A DNA stretch of 38,176 nt from CAZKUN01 sp964555935 (GTDB lineage Bacteria > Armatimonadota > Zipacnadia > Zipacnadales > VGFC01), in the NCBI GenBank assembly GCA_964555935.1, contig CAZKUN010000068.1, positions 1 to 38,176 of the forward strand, given 5' to 3'. Positions 14,570 through 23,656 of the stretch are shown piece after piece. Each line of letters starts with the position of its first letter. Within the stretch, counting starts at the first letter, position 1. Under the pieces are notes generated by a model. It was given only the letters and a program-made list of their open reading frames with translations, did no database searches and was not told the DNA's origin. The translations under genes were made by a program, and so were the position numbers.

Positions 14570-15532
14570 ATGGGTTCGATCGATCGCAGGAACTTCATAG
14601 GAACCGTCGCGGCGGCCGGCGGCGGCCTCGCGGCTCTGCCCGGACACTTCCGCGCCGAGGGCCAAGATGGAAAGTCTCGCGTCATCCGCGCGATCCGCGC
14701 CAACGCCATTGATGACTCGGATGTCGTGAACGCCGATACGGTGAAGGAGATGGTCGACTCCACCGTCGCCAAACTCGTGGGGGTCAACAAGCCCGCGGCG
14801 GCCTGGAAGAAACTCTTCGGTCCGAGCGACGTGGTGTCGATTAAGATCAACGCGCTCTTCGGACATGGCGCGTCGACTCACCGCGAGGTCACCGAGTCCG
14901 TCGTGGATGGTCTCCTGAGCGCCGGCGTGGAGGCCGACAACATTACGGTATGGGACCGCGCGGTTGGCGATCTCCTCAAGGCCGGCTACGATCCCAACGA
15001 TGGCGAGGGCGTCAAGTACGCCGCGACTGAGTGGGATGACGATGCCACGGAGAACGACAGCTTCAACGGCCGCCTGGCGACGGAGTTGACCCGTCCCGAA
15101 CTCACCGCCATCGTCAACGTGCCGATCCTGAAGACCCACGCGCTGTGCGGCGTCACGCTGGCGATGAAGAACCACTACGGTTCCTTCGACAATCCCGCCC
15201 AGCACCACCAGAACAACTGCAACCCGTTTCTGGCGGATCTCAACGCGATTCCCGTCATCAGGGATAAGACCCGTCTGGTCATCGCCGATGCGCTTCGCCC
15301 GGTCGGCAACGGCGGTCCGCAGGCCCACCCGGAAGCGACCTGGAGCTATGGTGGGATCATGGCCGCCACCGATCCGGTTGCCATCGATTCGGTCGGCGCG
15401 AAGATCCTGGACGAGTGGCGCGAGACGCAGAACATGCCGCCCATCACGCCCATGGCCGCGTTCCTGCAGACCTCCCAGACAGCCGGCCTCGGCGTCTGCG
15501 ACGAAGCGAAAGTCGACGTCGTCGACATCTGA
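14570..15532 (+). CDS. Tat-exported DUF362 family protein
   Basis: A 320-residue protein with a twin-arginine signal (DRRNFIGTVAAAGGGLAAL, residues 5-23) and a DUF362 domain: VSIKINALFGHGASTH, then TAIVNVPILKTHALCGVTLA, MKNHYGSF, IADALRPVGNGGPQ and the ending MAATDPVAIDSVGAKIL. Family members are often linked to Fe-S clusters, but no ferredoxin-type cysteine motif is present here. GGAGG nine bases before ATG 14570 fixes the start and places the Tat motif at the N-terminus. Upstream, the TolB-like gene ends 211 bases away. Downstream is a dense hairpin-repeat patch. The biochemical role is unknown. Confidence 0.87.
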   Translation: MGSIDRRNFIGTVAAAGGGLAALPGHFRAEGQDGKSRVIRAIRANAIDDSDVVNADTVKEMVDSTVAKLVGVNKPAAAWKKLFGPSDVVSIKINALFGHGASTHREVTESVVDGLLSAGVEADNITVWDRAVGDLLKAGYDPNDGEGVKYAATEWDDDATENDSFNGRLATELTRPELTAIVNVPILKTHALCGVTLAMKNHYGSFDNPAQHHQNNCNPFLADLNAIPVIRDKTRLVIADALRPVGNGGPQAHPEATWSYGGIMAATDPVAIDSVGAKILDEWRETQNMPPITPMAAFLQTSQTAGLGVCDEAKVDVVDI

Positions 15533-15545
15533 GCGGGTTGTGTTA

Positions 15546-15697
15546 TAGAGGTGGTGTCAAACCCCCGTAGGTCGGATCTCCAAATCCGACGCCGCGTAGG
15601 GGCGCAGTTCATTGCGCCCTGCCGTCGCCGCAGAGCCCTCCGTGTAGGAGCTGCTTTAGCAGGGAAACTCGCAGGGAAACTCGTCGTCTGAGTTTCC
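15546..15697. repeat. Composite patch of four dispersed hairpins
   Basis: Begins with TAGAGGTGGTGTCAAACCCC, an extended unit also found (degenerate, other strand) at 25129-25174 and 28066-28102. It continues with GTCGGATCTCCAAATCCGAC (15571-15590), GGGCGC/GCGCCC (15600-15619), CTGCTTTAGCAG (15651-15662) and GGAAACTC...GAGTTTCC (15675-15697). The gap 15533-15947 otherwise holds one more hairpin (15778-15796) and a short gene fragment. Confidence 0.8.
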
Positions 15698-15777
15698 AAG
15701 TTTCCACGACGCGCCCAACCTCGATCCACCCACCAACGCTGCTCCTTGCACCGACCCCGTCGTCCTTGCCCGTATAG

Positions 15778-15796
15778 GCCGAGATTGCATCTCGGC
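15778..15796. repeat. Dispersed hairpin
   Basis: GCCGAGATTGCATCTCGGC, followed by GCCGTGCC. It has an 8-bp perfect stem, the same 3' tag as other hairpins in the window and an unrelated stem sequence. Confidence 0.7.
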
Positions 15797-15812
15797 GCCG
15801 TGCCAGCTCCGG

Positions 15813-15893
15813 CTACCGCCCTGACGGCCGGAACGGATACCTGATCATCTCCGGCAAATCGGCCTTGCTGTCCTGCTTATACATGAACCGCAT
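15813..15893 (-). pseudogene. Orphan C-terminal gene fragment
   Basis: From ATG 15893 the minus strand reads MRFMYKQDSKADLPEMIRYP then six residues and a stop. The preceding in-frame codons (Asp-Pro-Thr) are cut by a TGA. Its composition looks like the tail of a larger enzyme rather than a complete micro-protein, and no ribosome site is visible. It lies 54 bases beyond the ankyrin stop. This is a weak call; it may be a chance frame. Confidence 0.25.
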
Positions 15894-15947
15894 TGTTGGG
15901 TCTCACATCACTGGGTGAACTCGTAGAAGTCATGACGGGCAGCCCCG

Positions 15948-18746
15948 CTACTCGCCTTCCCCCTCCACGCCGCCATGCGCTCGCAGGACATCGGCGGCCG
16001 CCTCGTGCCCTTCCTCAACGGCGATGTCGACAGGTGTTCTCCCCCTATTGTCCTCCGCGTTGATGTCGGCTCCGTGCTCCAGCAGCAGCGCCGCGAGTTC
16101 CGCATGGCCCTCCCTTGCCGCCACGTGGAGCGGCCCCCACCAGTTCCCCTCCGGGATGTCCACGCGGGCGCCATGGTGGAGGAGAAGCTCCACAACCTCA
16201 GCGTTGCCCGAGTGCACCGCAGAGCATAGATGGGTCGTGCCAAGCGCCGGTGGTGTATCCAACGCCCCGCCCTCGACGAGCAGCGACACCATCTCGAGCT
16301 GGCCGTTCCGGGCGGCGATGCCGAGATGGTAGGCGAGCCACTGCGGCGTGACGTCCCCCTCATCGAGGAATTCCCGGACTTCCTCCGTTCGCCCGAGGCC
16401 CGCAGCGCTTTCCAGACCGCCCTCGGCCCCATGAGCCAGCAGTAGCTCCGCGACATCAGGCGCCGCCCCAAGGCACGCGAGGTCCAATACCGTGCGGTCT
16501 CCCGACAGAGCGTCGACGTCCGCGCCATGCTCCAACAGCAGCTCTACCATCTCCCGATGCCCGCCGATGGAGGCCTTGTGTAGGGCCGGAGTACGTTCCT
16601 GGTCGTTGATCTCCGCGCCTCGCGCAAGGAGCAGCCTGGCGGTCTCGACATGCCCATCCTCGGCCGCCCATGAGAGCGGAGTCCCGCTTGCCTCCGGCAC
16701 TCCATCCGGGGCGGCTCCCGCGTCGAGCAGCAACTGCGCGACGAGGGCGTGCCCCGTCCCTGCTGCCACCCCCAACGGCGTGTACGGGTCCTCCTCCGTT
16801 CGGCAGTCCGGATCGACACCATGGGTCAGGAGGGCGCGGACCACGTCCGCATCGCCCGCATGCGCAGCCAAACTGAGCGGGAGCCTACCCTCGCCATCGG
16901 GCAAGAGCGGGTCCGCGCCCTGGTCGAGCAGCCACAGGGCGACCTCACCATGCCCGTACCATGCGGCCAGATGGAGGGCCGTCTCGCCCTTCTCCGTCCT
17001 CGCGCCGATGCCGACCCCACCGGTCAGCGCCCGCTTCGCTACGGACTCCCACCCCTGCCATGCGGCGTAGTGCAGGAGCGTCCATCCATTGTTCGCGTTA
17101 CCGCTTACGTGAGCGCCCTCATCAAGCAGCATCTCGACGATAGCCCGCTGCCCTTTGTCCGCGGCTCCCAAGAGCGGCGACCAGCCACTCTCGCCCGCCG
17201 CGTCGATGTCCGCGCCCTCGGCAAGCACGTACCTCGCCACAGCCTCCTGCCCATACCCGCATGCCACGATCAGCGGCGTCGGTAGCGCGGCACCCCTGCC
17301 CTCGATGTTGGCGCCGGCTTCCACGAGCTTCCGAGCCACATCCAGCCCGCCGTGTTGCGCCGCGTGATTCAGCGCTGGCTGCCAATCGTTGCTCCCGCCG
17401 TTGGGATCCGCCCCCGCGTCCAGCAGTAACTCCACGATGTCGGGGTGTCCATGGTATGCCGCCGTGATGATCGGCACCCGCCCATGTCCATCACTGGCGT
17501 CCGGATTCCCGCCTTCCGCGATCAGATATGCCGCGACGTCGCCGTGCCCTTGGTCACACGCCCAGTAGAGAGGCGTCCCGCCGCTTCCTGCCCCAGCCTC
17601 CATGCCCGCGCCCGCGTCGACCAGCATCTGCACGACACCCAAATGCCCATCGGTTGCTGCCAAAGTCACCGGCGGCCACCTGTCCGAGGGCAGCGCATTC
17701 GGATCGCCTCCCGCCGCCAGCAGAAGGGCCATCATATCCGCGTTGCCGTCCTTTGCCGCAGCGGCCACCGGTCTGAAGCCGTTAGCGACCCGGGCCTCAA
17801 CGTCCGCCCCCGCCGCAAGCAGCATCCGAGCGGCCTCGACCTGACCCTTCCGGGCGGCCAGCGTGAGCGGGGTGAAGCCATCGACCGTGAGCGCCTCCAA
17901 GCCACATCCCGCCTCCATCGCCGCCCGAGCCACATCTCCGTAGCCCCGACCGGCCGCGACGTGCAGCGCTGTCCAGCCGTCTGTGCTCACGGCCTTGATG
18001 TCCGCGCCCGCCTCAATGAGCGCCAACGCCACCTCTGGATGTTCGCGCGCCCAGGCGCCAATGAGCGCGGTCGTGCCCAGCTCTTCCGGTATGTCAAGGT
18101 CAGCACCACGCTCGATCAGCAGGTCCACGACAGGACCGTTCCCGTGCCACGCAGCAATATACAGCGCCGTTGCGCCCTTGCCGTTCTGAGCATCGATCTC
18201 GGCCCCGTGGTTTAGCAGCAGCCCTACTAACTCCGCCGACTCTTCCGCCGCCCAGTGGAGCGGCCGGGTTCCGGTCTCGCTCTCCGTGTTGGCCGAGGCG
18301 CCCGCATCGAGAAGCACCCGAGCTACATCGACGTGTCCCGCGTCCGCCACCAGATTCAGCGCCGTGGTGCCTTTGGCCATCCACGCCTCCACATCCGCTC
18401 CCGCGTCCAGCAACAGGTCCACCACCTCGGCCCGTCCGGATTGAGCGGCCGCGTGCAGAGGTCGGTGTCGGTACTTCCCACTCTCCGCCTCGATGTCCGC
18501 CCCACGCCGAATCAACGCGCGACACAGTGCCGTCTCGCCGGCCTTCGCCGCCCAGTGCAAGGCCGTGGCATCCTTCGGCCCGCGAACATGCACGTCGTCC
18601 CCCAGCGCCACGTGAATCCGCGCGCCGAGGATATCGCCGTTCTTGGTGATCTCCGCGAGGTTCGTCGCCCTGTACGAGGCGACGCACATCATACCAACCG
18701 CAGCCAGCCCGACGACAACTCCGACGATCCACTTGCCGCGCTTCAT
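15948..18746 (-). CDS. Membrane-anchored ankyrin-repeat protein (932 aa)
   Basis: Residues about 5-26 (WIVGVVVGLAAVGMMCVASY) form an N-terminal membrane anchor. After a short linker, almost all of residues 50-925 consists of about 26 ankyrin repeats of 33 residues with the usual TALHWAA...G...VVDLLLDAGAD pattern, a long solenoid for protein binding. No enzymatic domain is present. With a non-cleaved anchor the solenoid probably faces the periplasm. The start is fixed by GAGGTGGT before ATG 18746 and by identity with the paralogue at 23365. A conserved -24/-12-like promoter lies just upstream. The gene is a duplicate of the broken copy at 20717-23365, with the propeller gene between them. Confidence 0.92.
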   Translation of the reverse strand: MKRGKWIVGVVVGLAAVGMMCVASYRATNLAEITKNGDILGARIHVALGDDVHVRGPKDATALHWAAKAGETALCRALIRRGADIEAESGKYRHRPLHAAAQSGRAEVVDLLLDAGADVEAWMAKGTTALNLVADAGHVDVARVLLDAGASANTESETGTRPLHWAAEESAELVGLLLNHGAEIDAQNGKGATALYIAAWHGNGPVVDLLIERGADLDIPEELGTTALIGAWAREHPEVALALIEAGADIKAVSTDGWTALHVAAGRGYGDVARAAMEAGCGLEALTVDGFTPLTLAARKGQVEAARMLLAAGADVEARVANGFRPVAAAAKDGNADMMALLLAAGGDPNALPSDRWPPVTLAATDGHLGVVQMLVDAGAGMEAGAGSGGTPLYWACDQGHGDVAAYLIAEGGNPDASDGHGRVPIITAAYHGHPDIVELLLDAGADPNGGSNDWQPALNHAAQHGGLDVARKLVEAGANIEGRGAALPTPLIVACGYGQEAVARYVLAEGADIDAAGESGWSPLLGAADKGQRAIVEMLLDEGAHVSGNANNGWTLLHYAAWQGWESVAKRALTGGVGIGARTEKGETALHLAAWYGHGEVALWLLDQGADPLLPDGEGRLPLSLAAHAGDADVVRALLTHGVDPDCRTEEDPYTPLGVAAGTGHALVAQLLLDAGAAPDGVPEASGTPLSWAAEDGHVETARLLLARGAEINDQERTPALHKASIGGHREMVELLLEHGADVDALSGDRTVLDLACLGAAPDVAELLLAHGAEGGLESAAGLGRTEEVREFLDEGDVTPQWLAYHLGIAARNGQLEMVSLLVEGGALDTPPALGTTHLCSAVHSGNAEVVELLLHHGARVDIPEGNWWGPLHVAAREGHAELAALLLEHGADINAEDNRGRTPVDIAVEEGHEAAADVLRAHGGVEGEGE

Positions 18747-18769
18747 ACCACCACCTCACTCATGCACCC

Positions 18770-18784
18770 GCAACGTTCCTGCCA
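18770..18784 (-). promoter_or_regulatory. Candidate sigma-54 (-24/-12) promoter of ankyrin gene 1
   Basis: Minus-strand TGGCAGGAACGTTGC has GG and GC separated by ten bases, as in sigma-54 promoters (consensus TGGCAC-N5-TTGC). It would start transcription about 12 bases downstream, just before the GAGGTGGT ribosome site. The same motif precedes the paralogue, but that is inherited by duplication and is not independent support. Confidence 0.4.
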
Positions 18785-18905
18785 ATCGCAACCGAGAGCG
18801 TCGCGATGTCGGGCAGAGCATGTCTGGTGGGGTTTCGGAAGGGGCGAGGAGAGGACCTGCTGGGAGATGGGGGACGGCGGCGCCGAAGTTGCAGGTCCTC
18901 ACCAT

Positions 18906-18928
18906 GGAAACTCAGACGACGAGTTTCC
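18906..18928. repeat. GGAAACTC hairpin (copy 2 of 5)
   Basis: GGAAACTC, loop AGACGAC, GAGTTTCC. It is identical or nearly so to copies at 15675, 26215, 27074 and 28041. It lies between ankyrin gene 1 and the stop of the propeller gene. Confidence 0.8.
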
Positions 18929-18958
18929 CTGCGAGGCGCCGCCGCTGACCGAAGGGGG

Positions 18959-20533
18959 CTACTGCGCCCAGAACGCGTAGAGCTTTGCGTTGCGCAGGTG
19001 GATGCGCAGCTGCACGGGCTGGCCGACGACCGCCGCCAGGCTGGCGTCGCCCCGCCACCGGACAGGTACGCTGACGTCGTCTCCCTGCGCCGGCATGCAA
19101 GCCTCCCCCGACAGGCCCGCTATGGGCGAGCCGTCGGCGTCGAGCACCTCCACCCGCGCTTCGCCGCTCGGGGCGTCGAGGTTGAGATAAAGCTCCGGCC
19201 CCGCCGGCACCAGCGGCTGCGTGAGGAGCGTGCCTTCAGCCTCGCCCGCGTCAAGCGAGACGAAACCATCGAGCCGCAGCACCGACAGCCCGACGCCGGA
19301 GTCCTCGTCGGAGACCTTCTCGAAGTCGTGCGCGGTCGGCAGGCCCGAGTAGTAGAACCAGATCTCATCCCCGTGGATCTGGGGATACGCGCACGCCCAC
19401 ACGAACCCGGCGTCGAAGTGCTCCCGCGGACCGACCGGGATGAAGATCGCCCGGTCGCAGACCCGTTCCCACGTCAACAAGTCCCGGCTCACGGTCAGCT
19501 CGACGTTGCACTGCCCCGCTTGATTGCCCCAAGCCGGACCGAAATGGTTGAACAGCGAGGGCATGCCGATGTAGAGGCCCTCGTAGGTGAAAACCGGCAT
19601 GCTATAGATGTCCGCGCCCCACTCGGCCGGATCGTTGTGCGACGAGACCAGCCGGCTCGGGTCACGCGTCGCCGCCTCGTTGCGCAGCCGCCCGTTCGCG
19701 ATGTCCTGCTCATCGGCGCCAAAGACGAAGACCGGCTCCGTCCAGGTGTCGAAGTCGGGGCTTGTCGCCACGCCCACCGCGCGCCCCCACTTGAGGCCCG
19801 TCTCGGGCGAGGGGTTGTAGCACTTGACCATCGCCACGTACTGCCGGCGAATGTCGTCGTACATCAGATGGTACTCGTCCTGCGACCGGATGGACGTGAG
19901 TGGCCCGGTCCAGTGCAGGCCGTCGGGTGATGTATAGGTGGCGGCGCCGAACTCGGGGGTGAGGTTCACGCCCAGCGCCTTGTAACGCCGCTCGGGGATC
20001 GGGTCGCGCGGGTCGTAGATGACGTCGAGCAATCCGTGCTCGCTGACCAGGTTGTTCTCGGTTGAGCCGTTCCAGCTCACGATCCTTGTGAACGGCTTCT
20101 CCCAGTAGACGCCGTCGCGCGACACCGCCAGCGATGTCGGCAACCAGTCGAAGGCCTCCGGTATCTGCACGCCGCGGCCCGCCATGCTGAACCTGCCCGA
20201 GTACCAGCACTTGTAGACCTGCTCGTCCGGGATCCACACCGCCCCGCCCCATGACGCTACGCCGCCCCGGTCGTTCCCCCGCGTGGGTTCGAGCGTGTAC
20301 TCCCAGGGGTAGTTCGTGGCGATGACCGGGTTCAGCGGGCTCTTTGCGACTTGGTGGAGCGTCCGCGTCAGTCCCTGCATCTGGGCGATGCTCAGATCGT
20401 CGAGGAAGAGTTGCTTCTGGCCGGCGACCATCGTGATAGCCTCCTCGCTTGTTGGTTGCGCTGCGAGGCCGGCGCCCGCGCAAAGCGCGATAAGAACCGC
20501 AAGCGCAACGCAGCCCGCCAATCGGTTGATCAC
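18959..20533 (-). CDS. Secreted five-bladed beta-propeller, GH32/GH43-like
   Basis: A 524-residue protein with signal peptide MINRLAGCVALAVLIALCAG (cleavage near AAQ, residue 26). It contains repeated propeller-type motifs: KQLFLDDLSIAQM, then YKCWYSGRF, SRDGVYWEKP, RRYKALGVN, TSPDGLHWTG, VAMVKCYNPS and IWFYYSG. This is the pattern of glycosidase-like GH32/43/68-clan propellers abundant in Planctomycetes and Verrucomicrobia. Catalytic residues cannot be assigned safely. A C-terminal beta-sandwich of about 100 residues follows. GTG at 20533, seven bases after GGAGG, is the start. It lies between the two ankyrin genes on the same strand and was probably present before their duplication or inserted between them. 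A role in polysaccharide binding or cleavage is inferred. Confidence 0.8.
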   Translation of the reverse strand: MINRLAGCVALAVLIALCAGAGLAAQPTSEEAITMVAGQKQLFLDDLSIAQMQGLTRTLHQVAKSPLNPVIATNYPWEYTLEPTRGNDRGGVASWGGAVWIPDEQVYKCWYSGRFSMAGRGVQIPEAFDWLPTSLAVSRDGVYWEKPFTRIVSWNGSTENNLVSEHGLLDVIYDPRDPIPERRYKALGVNLTPEFGAATYTSPDGLHWTGPLTSIRSQDEYHLMYDDIRRQYVAMVKCYNPSPETGLKWGRAVGVATSPDFDTWTEPVFVFGADEQDIANGRLRNEAATRDPSRLVSSHNDPAEWGADIYSMPVFTYEGLYIGMPSLFNHFGPAWGNQAGQCNVELTVSRDLLTWERVCDRAIFIPVGPREHFDAGFVWACAYPQIHGDEIWFYYSGLPTAHDFEKVSDEDSGVGLSVLRLDGFVSLDAGEAEGTLLTQPLVPAGPELYLNLDAPSGEARVEVLDADGSPIAGLSGEACMPAQGDDVSVPVRWRGDASLAAVVGQPVQLRIHLRNAKLYAFWAQ

Positions 20534-20716
20534 GGTGACACCTCCTGTCCGGGATCACCCGGACGGGTCAGCCTATGGCCGCGACACTTCGCGAACCGGT
20601 CCCCGGAAGCCTGCACGCTCTCGGCGGCCATGCGTTGGCGGGGTCGAGTTGGTGCTTCCTCTGCTGCGACGGGGCGCGAGTGGTGCGGGTGAAACAGCGA
20701 GGGACCTGGAATCGAT

Positions 20717-23365
20717 CTATGGGCGATCCTCTTCCTCGGCTTCCTCCTCATTTGCCCACAACGCCTCGGTAACACGCTCGTACACTCCCTCGATGGCGCA
20801 GTCAACCGGCGTGTGGCCTGAACCCTCACGCTCCGCATCCAGGCCCGCCCCATGCTCGACCAGGAGTATCGCGACGTCTCGATGGCCGCCCCGCGTGGCG
20901 GCGTGCAGAGGCGTCCACCCGCCACTGTCGCTCACCCTCGCGTCCGCCCCGGCATCCAGCAACGCTCCCACAATCTCGGGATGCCCGTGGTCCGCCGCCG
21001 TGATGATCGGGAACCAGTCATGACCATCTTCCGCGTCCGGATCCGCGCCTTGCTCCAGCAGGTACCGCGCGACATCCGCGTGGCCGTTGTAGCAGGCCTG
21101 ATACAGCGGCGTGCCCAACGATTCCGTCGAAGCCTCGATGTCAGTTCCCGCCTCAATCAGCAACTCCAGGGCATCCGCGTGCCCGTTCGACGCGGCAACC
21201 ATCCCCGACGACCAGCCGTCCGCCGGAGACGGGTTGGGATCCGCGCCGGCATCGAGTAGGAGCCTCAGTGTCTCCGCCCGGCCTCTGCGCGCCGCGCTGT
21301 AGACCGGGGTGATGTTCTGAGTGGTGACCAGGTTGACGTCGGCCCCGCCGGCAATCAGCACTTCCGCCGTCTCAGCTGAACCGTCGCGGATACATAGCAG
21401 CAGCGCCGACTCCCCACGCTCGTCCAACGCATTGACAGCAACGCCCCGTTCGATGAGCGTTCGCGCCAGGCTGGGGGCATCCCCGAAGGCTGCGGCGAAC
21501 AGCGTTGTCCCGCCCCAACCCGTCCTCGCCAACGGATCCGCGCCGAACTCCAGCAACAGGCGTGCCGTCTCCTCATGCCCGTTGCGCGCGGCGTACATGA
21601 GCGGGGTGTTGTCGTCGAATGCGGTCGCATCGACCTCGCCTCGAGCAGCGCGCGCGCAAACTCAGTGCCCCCTCCCATGCCGCGTCGTGGAGCGGCGTCC
21701 AGCCATCCGGAGTCGCCGCGTTGACATCAGCGCCATGCTCGATCAGCATCAGGCCCACTGGCACAGATCCGCTGTCCGCCGCCGAGTGAAGGGCGGCATG
21801 CCCGCTGTCCCGGCGCACGTGCATGTCGGCCCCCGCGTCCAGCAGCATCTGCGCGATATCAGGGCGACCCGTGTAAGCAGCGTCTATCAGGGGAGTGACC
21901 CCATCCTCACTCCGAGCATCCACGTCCGCTCCCGCCTCGACCAAAGTCCGGGCCACCTCACCATGCCCATCCGCCGCCGCGTAGTGCAGCGCCGTCGATC
22001 CGTTGGCGGACGTAGCATGTACGTCCGCGCCCACCCGTATCAGCAGGAGCGCGACATCCGCATGCTCCTGCCCCGCCGCCGCGAGCAGCGCTGTGACCCC
22101 GTCTTGGTCGGCCGCCTTCAAGTCCGCCCCGTGCTCAATAAGCGCATCGACGACGTCTCTGTTCCCATGCCACGCAGCGATGCGCAGCGCCGTCGACGAC
22201 TTCCCGTTCCGGGCGTCGACGTCAGCGCCAGCATCGAGTAACGCGCGAGCCACCTCCTCGAAGCCATCCGCCGCCGCATAGTGCAGCGACGTCGATCCTG
22301 CGGCGGACGTAGCATGTGCGTCCGCGCCCGCCCGGATGAGCGAGAGCGCCACTTCCGGATGCTCCTGCCCCGCCGCCGCGAGCAGCGCCGTGCCGCCCGC
22401 GTCATACGTCGCCTCTAGCTCAGCCCCCGATCGATGAGCAAGTCGACCACCTCGACTTGACCGTACCATGCGGCGACGCAAAGCGGCGTATGCCCCCTGT
22501 CTGTTCGCGCATCCACTTCAGCGCCGGCCTCAAGCAAGGCTTGGGCAACGTCCTCGAAGCCGTAGGTCGCCGCGTGGTGGAGAGCCGTCCATTCGGTGGG
22601 GGATGTGACGTGAACGTCCGCTCCGGCCCGGATCAGCGCAAGCGCTATATCCGGATGCTCCTGTCTCGCCGCCGCGAGCAGTGCCGTGGCGCTCTCGCCG
22701 ATCCCAGCCTCCAGATCAGCCCCGCGCTCGATTAGGAAATCGACAACTTCTTGGTCTCCGTCCCACGCGGCAACGTACAACGCCGTCGCCGACTTCCCGT
22801 TTCGAGCGTCAATGTCGGCGCCATGGTCGAGGAGCAGTCGCACAGTCTCAACTGACCCGTCGGACGCCGCACAGTGCAGAGGGGTGGTGTCGAACTCCGA
22901 GCGTTGATCCACATCGGCGCCGGCATCAAGCAAAGCCCGGACCGCTGCCGTCCGCCCACGGGCCGCCGCCACGTGCAAGGAAGCGAACCCTCCGCCGGTC
23001 CGCGCGTCGACCTCAGCCTCCGCGTCCAGCAGAAGCGCCACGACTTCGACGTGCCCCTCTTGTGCCGCAACGTGCAACGGCCGATAGCGCTGCGGCCCCG
23101 CTTCTTCCTCAACATCCGCGCCACGCCGAATCAACGCACGACACAGCGCTACCTCGCCGGCCTGCGCGGCGTGGTGCAGGGCCGTGCCGTCCTTCGGTCC
23201 GCGCACGTGCACGTCATCGCCCAGCGCCACGCGAATCCGCGCGCCGAGGATATCACCGCCGTGGGTTACTTCGGCGAGGTCCGTCGCCTTGTACGCGGCG
23301 ACGCACATCAAACCCATCGCGATCAGTCCGACCGCGATCCCAGCAAGCCACTTGCCGCGCTTCAT
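20717..23365 (-). pseudogene. Second membrane-anchored ankyrin protein, broken by frameshifts
   Basis: The N-terminus from ATG 23365 (MKRGKWLAGIAVGLIAMGLM) is a close paralogue of the intact gene at 18746. The frame breaks at a run of five C (22424-22428), where six would continue GAELEA. It breaks again at five C (21668-21672), and a third time near 21637-21640. Restored, the three pieces give about 880 residues with a membrane anchor and about 25 ankyrin repeats ending in an acidic NEEEAEEED tail. Each break needs one added base (or a loss of 1 mod 3). They may be assembly errors or true decay. The pieces as they stand run 22415-23365, 21573-22481 and 20717-21598. Confidence 0.8.
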
Positions 23366-23490
23366 ACCACCACCTCGCCCCTGCACTCGCAACATTCCTG
23401 CCAATCGCAACCGAGAGCGTCGCGATGCCAGGCGGAGCACGTCTGGTGGGTTTTCCGAGGCGGCGAGGAGAGGACCTGCTGAGAGGTGTG
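23366..23490 (-). repeat. Duplicated ankyrin upstream region
   Basis: About 120 bases upstream of ankyrin gene 2 match 18747-18870 upstream of gene 1 at roughly 85% by eye. They include the ribosome site, the -24/-12-like motif and a GAGGAGAGGACCTGCT block. The similarity marks the end of the duplicated segment. The rest of the gap, 23491-23656, contains a run of eight G at 23602-23609 region and no gene I can see. Confidence 0.7.
23389..23403 (-). promoter_or_regulatory. Candidate sigma-54 (-24/-12) promoter of ankyrin gene 2
   Basis: Minus-strand TGGCAGGAATGTTGC, with ten bases between GG and GC. It differs from the copy at 18770-18784 by one base in the spacer and keeps both dinucleotides. 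Confidence 0.38.
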
Positions 23491-23656
23491 GAACCGGCAA
23501 ATGACCGGAAAAACGGGCCCTTCGAGATTCGGAGAGGTGATTTCTAGCGATTCCCTCGCTTTATCTTCGCTTTTCTAGTCGATTCGTCCCGAAAAAGGGG
23601 GGGGCCGATTCGGCTTGTACTCGGAACCGGAAGGCGTCGTCTGGGTCCTTTGACCC

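Noticed and set aside
20717..23365. Possible CRISPR or satellite array from regular repeat spacing
   Set aside because: The spacing is about 99 bases, coding, with variable sequence: it is DNA for 33-residue ankyrin repeats.
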